41,777 nt of DNA, from assembly GCA_012512265.1 (NCBI GenBank), contig JAAZEM010000050.1, forward strand, positions 1 through 41,777, in the 5' to 3' direction. The notes below the pieces were generated by a model. That model had not been told where the DNA came from, ran no database searches, and saw only the letters and a program-made list of their open reading frames with translations. Positions 24,166-33,480 of the stretch are shown piece by piece. Both the position numbers and the translations under genes were made by a program. The stretch comes from Armatimonadota bacterium (GTDB lineage Bacteria; Armatimonadota; JAAZEB01). Position 1 is the first letter of the stretch. Each line of letters begins with the position of its first letter.

Positions 24166-24199
24166 GTGGGCCAGCAGGAGCACGGAGCTGCTGGCCCAC
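24166..24199 (+). terminator. Hairpin ending the IclR/iron-sulfur operon
   Basis: GTGGGCCAGCAG (24166-24177) and CTGCTGGCCCAC (24188-24199) form a perfect 12-bp stem with a 10-base loop, starting 30 bases after the stop. A flanking GCG/CGC could extend it past a two-base bulge. No T run, but placement and strength fit a terminator. Confidence 0.6.
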
Positions 24200-24408
24200 A
24201 CGCGATACTTCCCCCTCCCGGCCCCACCATCCCGGGTGGCTCAGGTGGCAGGACGCCCCATACACGCCGGCGCATTCCAGGCAGGCTTGGGCGCGGGTCA
24301 TGGCGAATCTTCCCTCATTGCCCGACATCGGGAAAGTCTGGCCGCGGGGAGGACGAGACGCCGGCCACTGGCTGGAGCATACCCGTCCTTCTCGCGAGGG
24401 TAGAGAAG

Positions 24409-27144
24409 ATGCGTGAACTCGCTCCCATCGCACTACACGAAACAGAAACCGCCTTCCACCTCAGCGGAGGCACGTGGGAATGCTCGCTTTCCAAAGTGAC
24501 GGGGCTCCTGGAGCGCGCCGCCACCCGGGGCGACCACTGGCTCGCCACCCCGCTCCCGGACCTGTGGGCCTCCGAAGCCGTGGATCCGCGCGCGGACCGC
24601 TTCCAGGCGCGCCATGCCACCGCCCAGGTCCGCCTCGTCTCCGTCGAGGCCAGCCGGGTGATCCTCGAGAGCGTGGGCGGCTTCGCGAAGGTCGACGGCT
24701 CCGCCATCCCTCTCGCGCGCCGGCTCCGCTTCACGTTCGACGCCGATGGCACCGTGCAAGTGGACGTGAGCGTTGAGGCCCGGGGGGCGCTCCTCCTCCG
24801 CTGGCTTTCCCTCGGGCAGAACGAGGTGGATCCCGCCTCGTGCCGCTTTCTCGCTCACGAGGGGGATGCCGCAGAAGGCTTCGCCACAGCGCGGCCCGCA
24901 TGCCACGCGGTTGGCGAGGGCGACCTGGATCTCGGCGGGCGCTTCATTCCCTGGATCCATTTCGGGAACGACCGGGGTGGGTTCGAGGTCGTCTTTCCCC
25001 ATTCCGACCGGGTCTCGTGGGGCTGGACCGACACCAGCCCCTATCCCACGGGCGACCCTCTGGGCCGCGCCGGCGAGGGAATGGTGATCCGCGTCGCGTC
25101 GGGCCGGCCCTCGTGGGAAGCATTCGCGATCCGCAACCTGCGCACCCCCGTGGACGAGGGATGGAAGTGGAGCGACACCTTCTATCTCTCGCTCCTCCCG
25201 GGCGCCATGTCCGATCCGCGCGCGAACGACCTGCGCGTCTGGTGGCTCGGCCCGCACCAGTACCGCAGCGGTTGGCATCCGCCCGATGAGAAGAGCATCG
25301 CCGCGTGGGCCGCGGCGGGCGCCAACCTGGTGATCGGCGGCGCCAACTGGCGCTCCGGCGATTACTCGCATCCGGAGCGCCCGGCCGATCTCGACCGGTT
25401 CATTGAGCTATGCCACCGCTACGGGATGCGCGTGCTCCCCTATGTGACGTTCACCGACCTGGAGTTTGGCACGCCCGCGTTCGCGGCGCACGCGGAAGAG
25501 TGGCGGATCGAGCCGGTAGCGGAGTTCAACTACCGCAGCCACCTGATGTGCTACGGCGCCGAGGGTTGGCAGGAGCACTGGGAGCGTGAGGTAAGCGCCG
25601 CGTGGGAGCGTCACGCCTTCGACGGTCTCTATATCGACTTCTGGGCCGGGCGCCTCCTCTGCCGAAACGAGCGCCACGGCTGCGCCGGGCCCTACGGGCG
25701 GTGCACCGCGCCCGGCCTGCGGCGAATGGCCCGGCATGCCGCCGATCTCGTCCGGAAGCGCCAGGGGCTGATCATCGTCAACACCAACATCCTGCCCCTG
25801 GGCATGCTCAACAGCAGCTTCGACGCGCGCTTGCTCGGCGAGTGGCGCGACCCCGAGGAGGCCGATCCCCTCTCTCAGCGTGTCTTCTACAACGCCCACC
25901 GCTTCGGATGCGCGAACCTGCTTCTGACGGGAAAGCTGCAGAGCATCGACGAGCGCGCGCTTGCGCTTACGGAGGCCTACCAGGGAACGCCGGTTCTGAG
26001 TGGCGGGCGCACGCCGGACGAGCGTGACCTGCTCTCCCGCCGGGCGCGGCTACTCGCCTCGTTTGGAGTGGGCGCGGCACATGCCGAGAACGCGTTCGAG
26101 CTGCCGCCGCTGCCGGGCGCGCCGGGCGTGCGCGCCAGCATCTACCGGCGTCACGACCGCGACGAGTGCCTTGTCACCCTCTCCAATCCGGGCGCCGAGG
26201 ACGTTCGCGTGCCACTCACCGCGCTCGTGCCGCTCTGTGGGCCACTTGCCGGCCGCATGGTCGTCTGCGTGGAGGCAACACGCGTCTTCACCGCGAGTGA
26301 GCTCTCCACTGGCGAAGGCCCCTACCCCTCGGTAGACGTGCCTGCTGGCAGCCTGCGCACGCTCTGGATCCGCCCGGATCCTGGAGCTCCCTGCCTGATC
26401 TACGCGCTCACCGGCCGCGAGCGGCCATCCGCCGAGTGGTCGCAAGAAGACCACGCTCTCTCATTCATGATTGAGCACCCGTCGCTTTCGACCGCAGAGG
26501 TGCTCCTCGCCGGTCCGGAACCGATCGGGATTGCCGGTGACGCGGCGGTTGAGTTCCAGGTGGGGATCGGGTGCGTGCGCGCGGAGGTGCCGTGCAACGT
26601 CCCCGTGGTGGCAAGCTACCCGCCGCCGCGCCTGGCCCAGCTGAAGATGCGGTTCACGCGCTTCGACCGGCTGCCCGAGGCGCGCCTGCCCGAGGGGTAT
26701 GAAGTGCGCGCCTACCGCCCCGGCGACGAGGCCGCCTGGGCGGCGATCCTCAACGCCACCGAAAGCCTGGGCAAATGGGACGTCGCTCGCGTGGTCCGCC
26801 TGCTGCAAGGCCAGCGTCACGCCGTGCCCGAGGGAACCTTCTTCGTCACGTGGAAAGGCCTGCCCGTGGCAACGGCGACCACCGTGATCGGCCCGGGCAA
26901 TCTCCTGCCCGAGGTAGGCTGGGTGGGCGTCGTACCCGCGCACCAGGGGCACCGGCTGGCCTTCCATGTCTGCCTGGCGGTCCTTCGCTACATGCGCGAC
27001 CGTGGTTTCCAGGAGACTTACCTGTTGACCGACGATTTCCGCCTGCCTGCCATCAAGACCTACCTGCGCCTCGGCTTCGAGCCGGAGATCGCGGATCCGA
27101 GCCACCCCGCCCGCTGGCAGCGCATCCTCTCCGAGATCGGCTGA
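24409..27144 (+). CDS. Glycosidase-like TIM-barrel protein fused to a C-terminal GNAT acetyltransferase
   Basis: 911 residues, no signal peptide. Residues 1-265 are beta-rich (ETETAFHLSGGTWECSLSKV; GGRFIPWIHFGNDRGGFEVV). A TIM barrel follows (about 270-590: LRVWWLGPHQYRSGWHP; GMRVLPYVTFTDLEFG; DGLYIDFWAGRLLC with Asp405/Asp410 as catalytic candidates; and a Cys-rich loop after it). A small beta domain spans about 600-755. The last 150 residues are a GNAT fold: YEVRAYRPGDEAAW, then VGWVGVVPAHQGHRLAFHVC as the acetyl-CoA loop, and IKTYLRLGFEPE. The combination of a glycosidase-like barrel and an acetyltransferase in one chain is unusual; it might act on amino or acetylated sugars. I place the start at ATG 24409 after GAGGG; upstream codons are low-complexity and cross the terminator hairpin. 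It lies between the iron-sulfur genes and a convergent isomerase gene. Confidence 0.85.
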   Translation: MRELAPIALHETETAFHLSGGTWECSLSKVTGLLERAATRGDHWLATPLPDLWASEAVDPRADRFQARHATAQVRLVSVEASRVILESVGGFAKVDGSAIPLARRLRFTFDADGTVQVDVSVEARGALLLRWLSLGQNEVDPASCRFLAHEGDAAEGFATARPACHAVGEGDLDLGGRFIPWIHFGNDRGGFEVVFPHSDRVSWGWTDTSPYPTGDPLGRAGEGMVIRVASGRPSWEAFAIRNLRTPVDEGWKWSDTFYLSLLPGAMSDPRANDLRVWWLGPHQYRSGWHPPDEKSIAAWAAAGANLVIGGANWRSGDYSHPERPADLDRFIELCHRYGMRVLPYVTFTDLEFGTPAFAAHAEEWRIEPVAEFNYRSHLMCYGAEGWQEHWEREVSAAWERHAFDGLYIDFWAGRLLCRNERHGCAGPYGRCTAPGLRRMARHAADLVRKRQGLIIVNTNILPLGMLNSSFDARLLGEWRDPEEADPLSQRVFYNAHRFGCANLLLTGKLQSIDERALALTEAYQGTPVLSGGRTPDERDLLSRRARLLASFGVGAAHAENAFELPPLPGAPGVRASIYRRHDRDECLVTLSNPGAEDVRVPLTALVPLCGPLAGRMVVCVEATRVFTASELSTGEGPYPSVDVPAGSLRTLWIRPDPGAPCLIYALTGRERPSAEWSQEDHALSFMIEHPSLSTAEVLLAGPEPIGIAGDAAVEFQVGIGCVRAEVPCNVPVVASYPPPRLAQLKMRFTRFDRLPEARLPEGYEVRAYRPGDEAAWAAILNATESLGKWDVARVVRLLQGQRHAVPEGTFFVTWKGLPVATATTVIGPGNLLPEVGWVGVVPAHQGHRLAFHVCLAVLRYMRDRGFQETYLLTDDFRLPAIKTYLRLGFEPEIADPSHPARWQRILSEIG

Positions 27145-27161
27145 CGCAGTGAAAACAGGCG

Positions 27162-27962
27162 TCAGGTAAGGTAAGCGCTCAGGAAGTTGTGGTAGACGCG
27201 CGCGAGCTCCGTGCTCTCCATGCCTGGGAAGGCCGCGGGCATCACGGTCAGGTAGCCGTCAAAGCCGATGCGCTTCAGGCCCCGGAAGAGCGAGTCGAAA
27301 TCGACGCCGTCGGGGTCGCCCGGAAGGCATAGCGCGTACTTGCGTCCATTGAGCGTGATCACCTCCGGGCCCTCCGCATCCGCGGGCATCGGCTTGTGAT
27401 TCTGGATTGAGACGGCGATGATGTAGGGAGCCAGACGCTCGATCTCGGTCTCGGCGTGCTTCTCCTGCCCGGCGATGATCAGGTGCGACGCCTCGAACGC
27501 CAGCCCAAAGTTCGGATGATCGATTCGAGGCAGGTAGATCTCGCAACGCTCCGTGGTATCGAGAAGCGTGCCGTTATGGAGCTGCGCCCCCGTCTTCACC
27601 CCGCGCTCCGCGGCATAGTCGGCAATCCGGCGGATCCAGGGGATCGACTGTTCACTGTTGGGGCTGACGCGCACATAGAGGGCGCCGATCGCCGAGGCAA
27701 TATCCACCACGCGCTCGGCCCGGCGAAGCGATTCCGGATCGGAGATCCCAGGCGCGGTGAGGAAGGTGCAACACACCCCGTGCTTCTCCAGCGCCGCGCG
27801 CGCCTCATCGACCGCCGCGGCGGGGGACGTCTCATCGAGATGGCCGCGGCGGATCTCAACGCCGTCGTAGCCCACCTCGCGGGCAAAGGCGATGAACTCC
27901 GGCAGGCTCATCGAGAACCCGCCTGGGATCATGAACTGGCGTGCGGAAAGCGCGAGCTTCAT
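27162..27962 (-). CDS. Sugar phosphate isomerase/epimerase (xylose-isomerase-like TIM barrel)
   Basis: 266 residues, cytoplasmic. Family pattern: LALSARQFMIPG at the first strand, GYDGVEIRRGH (Glu36), the LHNGT segment with His129, GLAFEASHL (Glu158, His160) and SIQNHK (Asn188, His189). These are the usual divalent-metal and substrate positions in the AP-endonuclease-2/xylose-isomerase fold. Members interconvert ketoses or act on keto-inositols and often pair with Gfo/Idh dehydrogenases, one of which lies divergently 285 bases away. The ATG at 27962 has GGAGG five bases upstream. It converges on the GNAT-fusion gene with only 17 bases between stops. Substrate cannot be told from sequence. Confidence 0.9.
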   Translation of the reverse strand: MKLALSARQFMIPGGFSMSLPEFIAFAREVGYDGVEIRRGHLDETSPAAAVDEARAALEKHGVCCTFLTAPGISDPESLRRAERVVDIASAIGALYVRVSPNSEQSIPWIRRIADYAAERGVKTGAQLHNGTLLDTTERCEIYLPRIDHPNFGLAFEASHLIIAGQEKHAETEIERLAPYIIAVSIQNHKPMPADAEGPEVITLNGRKYALCLPGDPDGVDFDSLFRGLKRIGFDGYLTVMPAAFPGMESTELARVYHNFLSAYLT

Positions 27963-28247
27963 TGCGACCTCCGTATGGCGCGGCGAGGGTCCTGGTCTGG
28001 CTGCTCCACACCAGCGGTAATCCGCCACGCGCCCTGCCATCCTGTTCGCTCTCCCGCGCCATTCTCCTGCCCCCCGCCAAGCCTAGGCATGAACCCATCA
28101 GGGGGAGCCAACGCGTTGGGGAGGAAGGCACCCCTTTGCACCGAACCTATTCTGGAGGATAGAGCTTGCGCCTGGCGCCGCCGGGAACCTCGCATCGTAT
28201 CGGCGCGCCGGACGCGCCCGGCTCGGCTCTCTCTAGAGGAGGCTATC

Positions 28248-29237
28248 ATGCGCTTCGTTACCATCGGTTTCGCGCACGGGCACATCGACGCCGCCGTGCA
28301 GGGCTTCCGGAAGCTGCCCGGATTGGAGTTGGTCGGCATCGCCGACGTGAATTCCGAGCGCTTGGCTGACCGGCAGGCGAAGCTTGGCGTGCCCGCCTTC
28401 TCCGATTACCGGGAGATGCTCGACACCCTGAAGCCAGACTTTGCGGCGGTGTGCCCGGCAAACGCCGATAAGGCCGCGGTCATCGTGGAATGCGCAAAAC
28501 GAGGCGTGCATGTCTTTGCCGATAAGCCGCTGGTCACGCGCATGCCGCAATTGACGCAGGTAGAGCAGGCAGTGCAGGCCTCGGGGATCGAGGCATGGGC
28601 CTACTTGGAGCTGCGCTACAGCCCCTACGGCTACACGATCAAGAAACGCATCGAAGCCGGAGAGATCGGCGAGGTGGTCAGCGTCTACGCGACCGGGCCG
28701 CACAAGCTCAATCTCCCCTCGCGCACCCCGGAGATGCTGGACGCCGACCGCAACGGCGGCTGCCTGGTAGATCTCGGCTGCCATGATATAGACCTGGCAC
28801 GGTGGTTCACCCGGCGCGAGCCAATCGAGGTGACCGCCTATCTCAGCAAGCGCCGCTTCCTCCAGCTCGACAACTTCTGGGATACCGCGCAGGCCTTCTT
28901 CCGCTTCGAGGGCGACATCTCCGTGTACATCGAGCCAAGCTGGCTGCAGCCGGACGCTTCCCGATTCTGGGGTGACATCCGCATCACGGTGGTCGGCACG
29001 CTTGGCACGCTCGAGTACCGCACCTGCGATAGCTCGCTGATGCTGGTCACCGTGGAGAGCGGCGAACAGGCGATCGTGGCAGAACCCGCGCCCGTGGGCA
29101 TCCTGCAGGATTTCGTCGCTACGATCCGGGGCCGAGGGAGTGGCATCCTCTCGACTGCCGAGACAATCGCCTCGATGCGCGCCATTCTCGTTGCCCATGA
29201 GGCGGCGGTTTCCGGAGCCCGGCTCACCCTGCGGTGA
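28248..29237 (+). CDS. Gfo/Idh/MocA-family oxidoreductase (copy 3, GFAHGH type)
   Basis: 329 residues. The nucleotide-binding start reads MRFVTIGFAHGHIDAAVQGF, with a His-containing loop in place of GxGxxG, and DKP (92-94) replaces the usual EKP. The C-terminal domain has VDLGCHDIDLARWF, keeping the D, H and D of the substrate site. These variations mark a subfamily distinct from the two copies at 5203-7566, so this is not a local duplication. The ATG at 28248 is preceded by AGAGGAGG at five bases. The frame is open far upstream but antisense to the isomerase gene, which I discount. It stands divergent to the isomerase and 119 bases before the large secreted glycosidase-like gene on the same strand, so it belongs to the carbohydrate locus. 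Confidence 0.9.
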   Translation: MRFVTIGFAHGHIDAAVQGFRKLPGLELVGIADVNSERLADRQAKLGVPAFSDYREMLDTLKPDFAAVCPANADKAAVIVECAKRGVHVFADKPLVTRMPQLTQVEQAVQASGIEAWAYLELRYSPYGYTIKKRIEAGEIGEVVSVYATGPHKLNLPSRTPEMLDADRNGGCLVDLGCHDIDLARWFTRREPIEVTAYLSKRRFLQLDNFWDTAQAFFRFEGDISVYIEPSWLQPDASRFWGDIRITVVGTLGTLEYRTCDSSLMLVTVESGEQAIVAEPAPVGILQDFVATIRGRGSGILSTAETIASMRAILVAHEAAVSGARLTLR

Positions 29238-29356
29238 GTCGTCTCGCCGGCGCGGATCCGCCCCCCCGGGCCAGCCACGGAGAAGCCGGCCTGACCGTTG
29301 TCCATTGGAGCATGATCCAGAAAGGGCTCGGCAAGAGCCCCCGGAAAAGGAAGGGC

Positions 29357-32300
29357 ATGAAAGTACACCTATCATCTCTGCTTGCAGCCATGCTTCTCGC
29401 GCTCGCCACGCCTGCCTTCTCTCAGGAGTGGCGCGAAGGCTTTGAGGGAGGCGTGGGCAGCGTATCCTCTTACCATGCCGATGCGCCTACGGTGACGCCT
29501 GTCGCCGTTGAGGGTGATGCCGCTGAAGGGAAGCGCTTCCTCCGCGCGGCGCTTCCTGGCAAGCGCGCGCTGGAGGGGGTTCGGATCCGCGCCACCGGCC
29601 TGGAGGGCGGGCGTCTGGCCACGGTCACCGCGAAGGTGCGTGGCCAGGGCGAGGTGTGGCTCTGCCTCATTGCCCGGAACGGCTGGCTCTATGCGCCTCA
29701 GACGCAACGCCTCACCGGGCAGTGGCAGGAGATCTCGCTGAGCAAGGTGATTCCCGCGGCGGACAACGGCCTCGGCATCCACTTCTTGAGTAAGACGGTT
29801 CAGACGGACGCGGTCTTCGAGGTGGATGACATCCGCGTCACCCAGGCGCCCGCGCCCAAGGTGTATGACGCGGAAGTCGGCCCCTGGCGCTTCGAAGCCG
29901 AGGCACACGCTCAGCGGCCGCGCCAGGTGGCCGACCTCCAAGCCGCCTCCGGAGGCAAGGTGGTCCGGGATCCGCTCTACATCGCCCTCGAGGGGCTCCC
30001 CTTCCCGCGAACGTCCCGGCCTGTCCACGTCTACGTGAAGGTCCAGCCTGGTGCCCCCGATGAGGACTACCGCCTGATCACCAACCAGGGCGGGGTGACG
30101 CAGACTCTGGCGAGCGTGAAGCCGGGCAAGCCAGGGCAGTGGCAGTGGCTGCGCTTTGCCCCGGTGACCGCGGGCGAGGCGGGCGATACCTTCGGGATCT
30201 CCTGCTGGCGCAAGGCCGGCGCCCCGGAAGCGGCGGCGATTGATGCCGTGGTCCTCAGCACGAAGGCTGATCTCGATGATGCCGCGCTCGACCGGGCCCC
30301 GCTCCTCCTTGGCGACCGCCCGCTCGCCGTCGTCTCTCGCGCAAAGGCCGCGCCCAAGATTGATGGCGTCGCGGATGATCCCTGCTGGGCGAGCAGCGTC
30401 GCGTGTACCGGGTTCCTGGTCGGCAGGTCGCTCGCGCCGGCAAGCGCGCCCACGACGGTCCGGCTCTGCTGGGACGACACGCGCCTCTACCTCCTCTTCG
30501 AGTGCGAGGAGCCGATCCTGAACGTGGCGATGCAGCGCCGGCACGAGTTCCTGGCGAAGATCACGGAGCGCGATGGCCGGGTGTATGACGACGACGCCGT
30601 GATCGCCCTCCTGGATCCATCAAACACCGGGAAGCAGGTGTTCGACTTCACCATCAACGCCCTCGGCACAATCGCCGATGCACGCTGCCCTGGGCCTGAC
30701 CTGTGGGCGACGCGCGACATCACCTGGAACTCCGGGGCCGTGGCGAAGGGCACCATCGGCGCCAACTCCTGGAGCGTGGAGCTCGCCATACCGTTCGCGG
30801 ATCTCGGCCAGACGCCGCGCCCCGGCGATGTCTGGCAGGCGTGCCTGGGCCGCATCGCGAAGGCGCGCAAAGAGACGACCTCGTGGAACCCATCCAACCG
30901 CGGCTTCCACGACCCCTATGCCCTCGGACGCCTGGTTTTCGCGGGCGAGACGCCCGGCGTCGTCATGGCCACGCCGGAGGCCATCCAACCCGGGCGGAAC
31001 ACCGCAACCGCGGAGTTCCCGGCCGCTCCTGAGGGGACACGAGGCGCCTATCTCTTCTGGAACACCCGCTCTCCTGCGGCCAACCGACACATCCTGGCGT
31101 TCGGCGACCTGGCCAAGGCCCCGGCCCGGCTCGCGTGCCCGCTCGATATCAAAGAAGATGCCGAGCTCGAGGTCGCGCTTGGGGTGCTGGATGCCGCGAC
31201 GCTCCAGCCGCTCTACCTGACGCCGGCGGTGAAACGCGCCGTGCGCTCTACGATGGCGACGCTCACGCTCGCGTGTGATGGCCCCTACGAGGTGCTGGTC
31301 AACGATGAAGTGGTGGCGCAGGGCCCGGCATCGGCCGGCACTGAACCGATCCAGATACCTCTGAAGAAGGGCCCGAACGTCTTTGCGCTGCGACTCGAGA
31401 AGGGCACGGCGGCCATGCGTCTGGAAGCCCCCGGCTGGAAGGGCGAAGCCGTCCGGTGGCGGATGGCACCCGCGAGCACCCGCGACGCCACCCTGGCCAC
31501 GACCGATGACAGCACCTGGGCCATCGCCCCGAAAGCGGGCGATCATCCGAAGCTGGGCGCCGTGCTCGGCGATCCCGGGAAGCCGGTCATCCTCCGGCAC
31601 ACGCTCCTGTGGGAGAAGACGCGCACCTGGCCCACGCCGTCTCCGGCGCTCTACATCGCCCGAGATAGCGCACAGCACCTCACGTTCATCGCGGATGGCC
31701 TTCCCGGACGGAAGCTGGTGGACTGGAGCGTCACCCTCGCGGTGCCGCCCGCGTTCGAGATCCTCGGCGCGACCGGCTACTACGGCGAGCGGGATCCGCA
31801 GCCCATTTTCCGCTGCACCCAGCTCGGCGAGCGCGAGGTGGACGGCAAGAAGATGCGGCTGGCGCGGATCACCGCGGATAAGCCGGTCCTCTCTGGCCGG
31901 CACTACATCATGTCGCTCTTCAACGCCTTCGTCCGCACGCGCCCGGGCGCTTCCCTGGAAGGGAACGAGACGCGCTTCCTCTATTGGAGCGAGGCAAACG
32001 ACGGCACCGTTACCGAGCCTGTCCAGGAGATTCCGGTGCGCATCCTACCCCCACTGAAGGGGAAGCAGCCGAAGCAGCTCGTCTGGCAGCTGTGGGGCTC
32101 GTTCTTCGGCAACATGGACGACCCGGCGATGCGCGAGGAGACGCTGCGCACGGCGCAGGCCGCCGGCTTCAACGATATCGTCTCCGGCAGCCGGTGGACC
32201 AGCGACAACGCGCCCCGCTTCGGCATGACGCATACCTTGGGCATCAAATTCCAGTCCTGGTCGATCAACCTGGGGCCCTACCTGGAGGCCCACCCGAACG

Positions 32301-33268
32301 AGTGTCTCATCGATCGCGAGGGCAAGCCGAGCAAGAGTCTCCTCTGCACCACACTCCTTCTCGATCAATCCTGGCCCGCGGTCGAGGCCGCGCTGAAGGA
32401 GCGGCTGGACGAGGCCCGTCCGCACATCGTGGACTACGACTTCGAGTACAACCCCTTTGATGGGCCGCACTCCTGCTACTGCCAGCGCTGCCTGAAGGCG
32501 TTCCGCGAGTTCGCGCGCATCCCGGCGGAGACGCCGCTCGATGCCGCCACGATCAAGGAGAAGCACGACGAGGCCTGGACCGACTTTATGGCGCGCCGCG
32601 TCGCGCAGGTCTTCGCGAAGCTGAAGGACGGCGTCCGCCGGGTGGCTCCCGGCACAAAACTGAGCGCCTACAGCGGCTACCAGACGCCGGACAACCCGCG
32701 CACCTACGGTGTCAACTGGGCCTACTTCGGCGAGCTGAAAGCCGCCGACCGGGCCGGATGCGGCTACGGCCGGCCGGTGGAGCATATCCCCGGGACGATC
32801 CAGGCGCTCAATGGGATCCCGGTCCTCTTCGGCGCCCTGATGACCCCCTACGACACGAGTATAACCGCGCCACAGGTGCCGATTCCCAAGGCGCGCCTGC
32901 TTCGCCGCTCGCTCGACTCGACCGGAGGCGTGCTGGTCTATGACCGCCTCCCCATGGACGGGCGTACGTGGCTGGCCGTCGCGGAAACCACGCGGCTCGT
33001 CGCTGAGTTCGAACCACTCTTCCTGACCGGGAAGCGCAGCGCCTTGCAGGGGCACGACCCCGCCGTCGTACAACTCCTCAGCGATGGCAAGACGACGCTC
33101 GTCTGCGCCATGAACGACTCGAGCGCATCGGTCGAGCGACGCATCACCCTGCCCGCGGACGCCGGCGACGGCACCGAGTTCTACTCGGGCAAGAAGGTGA
33201 AGGCCGGTGAGACCGTCGCCTGCGCCTTGGCCCCCGGCGAGGCAGCCGTCTACGTTCTGAAGCGGTAG
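29357..33268 (+). CDS. Large secreted protein with CBM9-like domain and glycosidase-like TIM barrel
   Basis: 1303 residues. Signal peptide MKVHLSSLLAAMLLALATPAFSQ. Residues 25-330 are beta-sandwich modules (WREGFEGGVGS start typical of a carbohydrate-binding fold). A CBM9-like domain follows (about 332-540: IDGVADDPCWASS, VRLCWDDTRLYLLFECEEP, then a strand pair around WSVELAIPFADLG). After further beta domains a TIM barrel begins near 905 (LVWQLWGSFFGNMDDP). Its motif VDYDFEYNPFDGP (Glu1030 a catalytic candidate) precedes CYCQRCLKAF, a Cys pattern seen in several glycosidase-like families of environmental bacteria. The ATG at 29357 has AAGGAAGG close by; upstream codons to 29234 lack a signal sequence. 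It is probably exported to act on a polysaccharide outside the cell. Specific activity is unknown. A hairpin follows the stop. Confidence 0.87.
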   Translation: MKVHLSSLLAAMLLALATPAFSQEWREGFEGGVGSVSSYHADAPTVTPVAVEGDAAEGKRFLRAALPGKRALEGVRIRATGLEGGRLATVTAKVRGQGEVWLCLIARNGWLYAPQTQRLTGQWQEISLSKVIPAADNGLGIHFLSKTVQTDAVFEVDDIRVTQAPAPKVYDAEVGPWRFEAEAHAQRPRQVADLQAASGGKVVRDPLYIALEGLPFPRTSRPVHVYVKVQPGAPDEDYRLITNQGGVTQTLASVKPGKPGQWQWLRFAPVTAGEAGDTFGISCWRKAGAPEAAAIDAVVLSTKADLDDAALDRAPLLLGDRPLAVVSRAKAAPKIDGVADDPCWASSVACTGFLVGRSLAPASAPTTVRLCWDDTRLYLLFECEEPILNVAMQRRHEFLAKITERDGRVYDDDAVIALLDPSNTGKQVFDFTINALGTIADARCPGPDLWATRDITWNSGAVAKGTIGANSWSVELAIPFADLGQTPRPGDVWQACLGRIAKARKETTSWNPSNRGFHDPYALGRLVFAGETPGVVMATPEAIQPGRNTATAEFPAAPEGTRGAYLFWNTRSPAANRHILAFGDLAKAPARLACPLDIKEDAELEVALGVLDAATLQPLYLTPAVKRAVRSTMATLTLACDGPYEVLVNDEVVAQGPASAGTEPIQIPLKKGPNVFALRLEKGTAAMRLEAPGWKGEAVRWRMAPASTRDATLATTDDSTWAIAPKAGDHPKLGAVLGDPGKPVILRHTLLWEKTRTWPTPSPALYIARDSAQHLTFIADGLPGRKLVDWSVTLAVPPAFEILGATGYYGERDPQPIFRCTQLGEREVDGKKMRLARITADKPVLSGRHYIMSLFNAFVRTRPGASLEGNETRFLYWSEANDGTVTEPVQEIPVRILPPLKGKQPKQLVWQLWGSFFGNMDDPAMREETLRTAQAAGFNDIVSGSRWTSDNAPRFGMTHTLGIKFQSWSINLGPYLEAHPNECLIDREGKPSKSLLCTTLLLDQSWPAVEAALKERLDEARPHIVDYDFEYNPFDGPHSCYCQRCLKAFREFARIPAETPLDAATIKEKHDEAWTDFMARRVAQVFAKLKDGVRRVAPGTKLSAYSGYQTPDNPRTYGVNWAYFGELKAADRAGCGYGRPVEHIPGTIQALNGIPVLFGALMTPYDTSITAPQVPIPKARLLRRSLDSTGGVLVYDRLPMDGRTWLAVAETTRLVAEFEPLFLTGKRSALQGHDPAVVQLLSDGKTTLVCAMNDSSASVERRITLPADAGDGTEFYSGKKVKAGETVACALAPGEAAVYVLKR

Positions 33269-33297
33269 GACCGCGCGGCTCGTTCCGCAGCCCTCTT

Positions 33298-33324
33298 CCG
33301 GGTGCCGGCGTCGTCGGCACCCGG
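33298..33324 (+). terminator. Hairpin after the large secreted gene
   Basis: CCGGGTGCCG (33298-33307) pairs perfectly with CGGCACCCGG (33315-33324), a 10-bp stem with a 7-base loop, 29 bases past the stop. No T tract. It also lies downstream of the convergent response-regulator gene, though 157 bases away. Confidence 0.55.
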
Positions 33325-33480
33325 ACTGAGATTCCGACACAAGGCATCGGTCCTGGGCACGGGGGCTCCCGGCTCCAATGCCCGGCTGCCGAAGATGGGA
33401 CGAGGTGCGGGCTCGTCGGCGTGAGACAGGCGCAACCTTAGAGGAGAAATCTGTCGCGAGAAGATGCGGCGGAACGCGGG

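Noticed and set aside
27456..28247. N-terminal extension of Gfo/Idh copy 3 (264 extra codons)
   Set aside because: The extension is antisense to the isomerase gene; the Rossmann fold begins at ATG 28248, which has an excellent SD.
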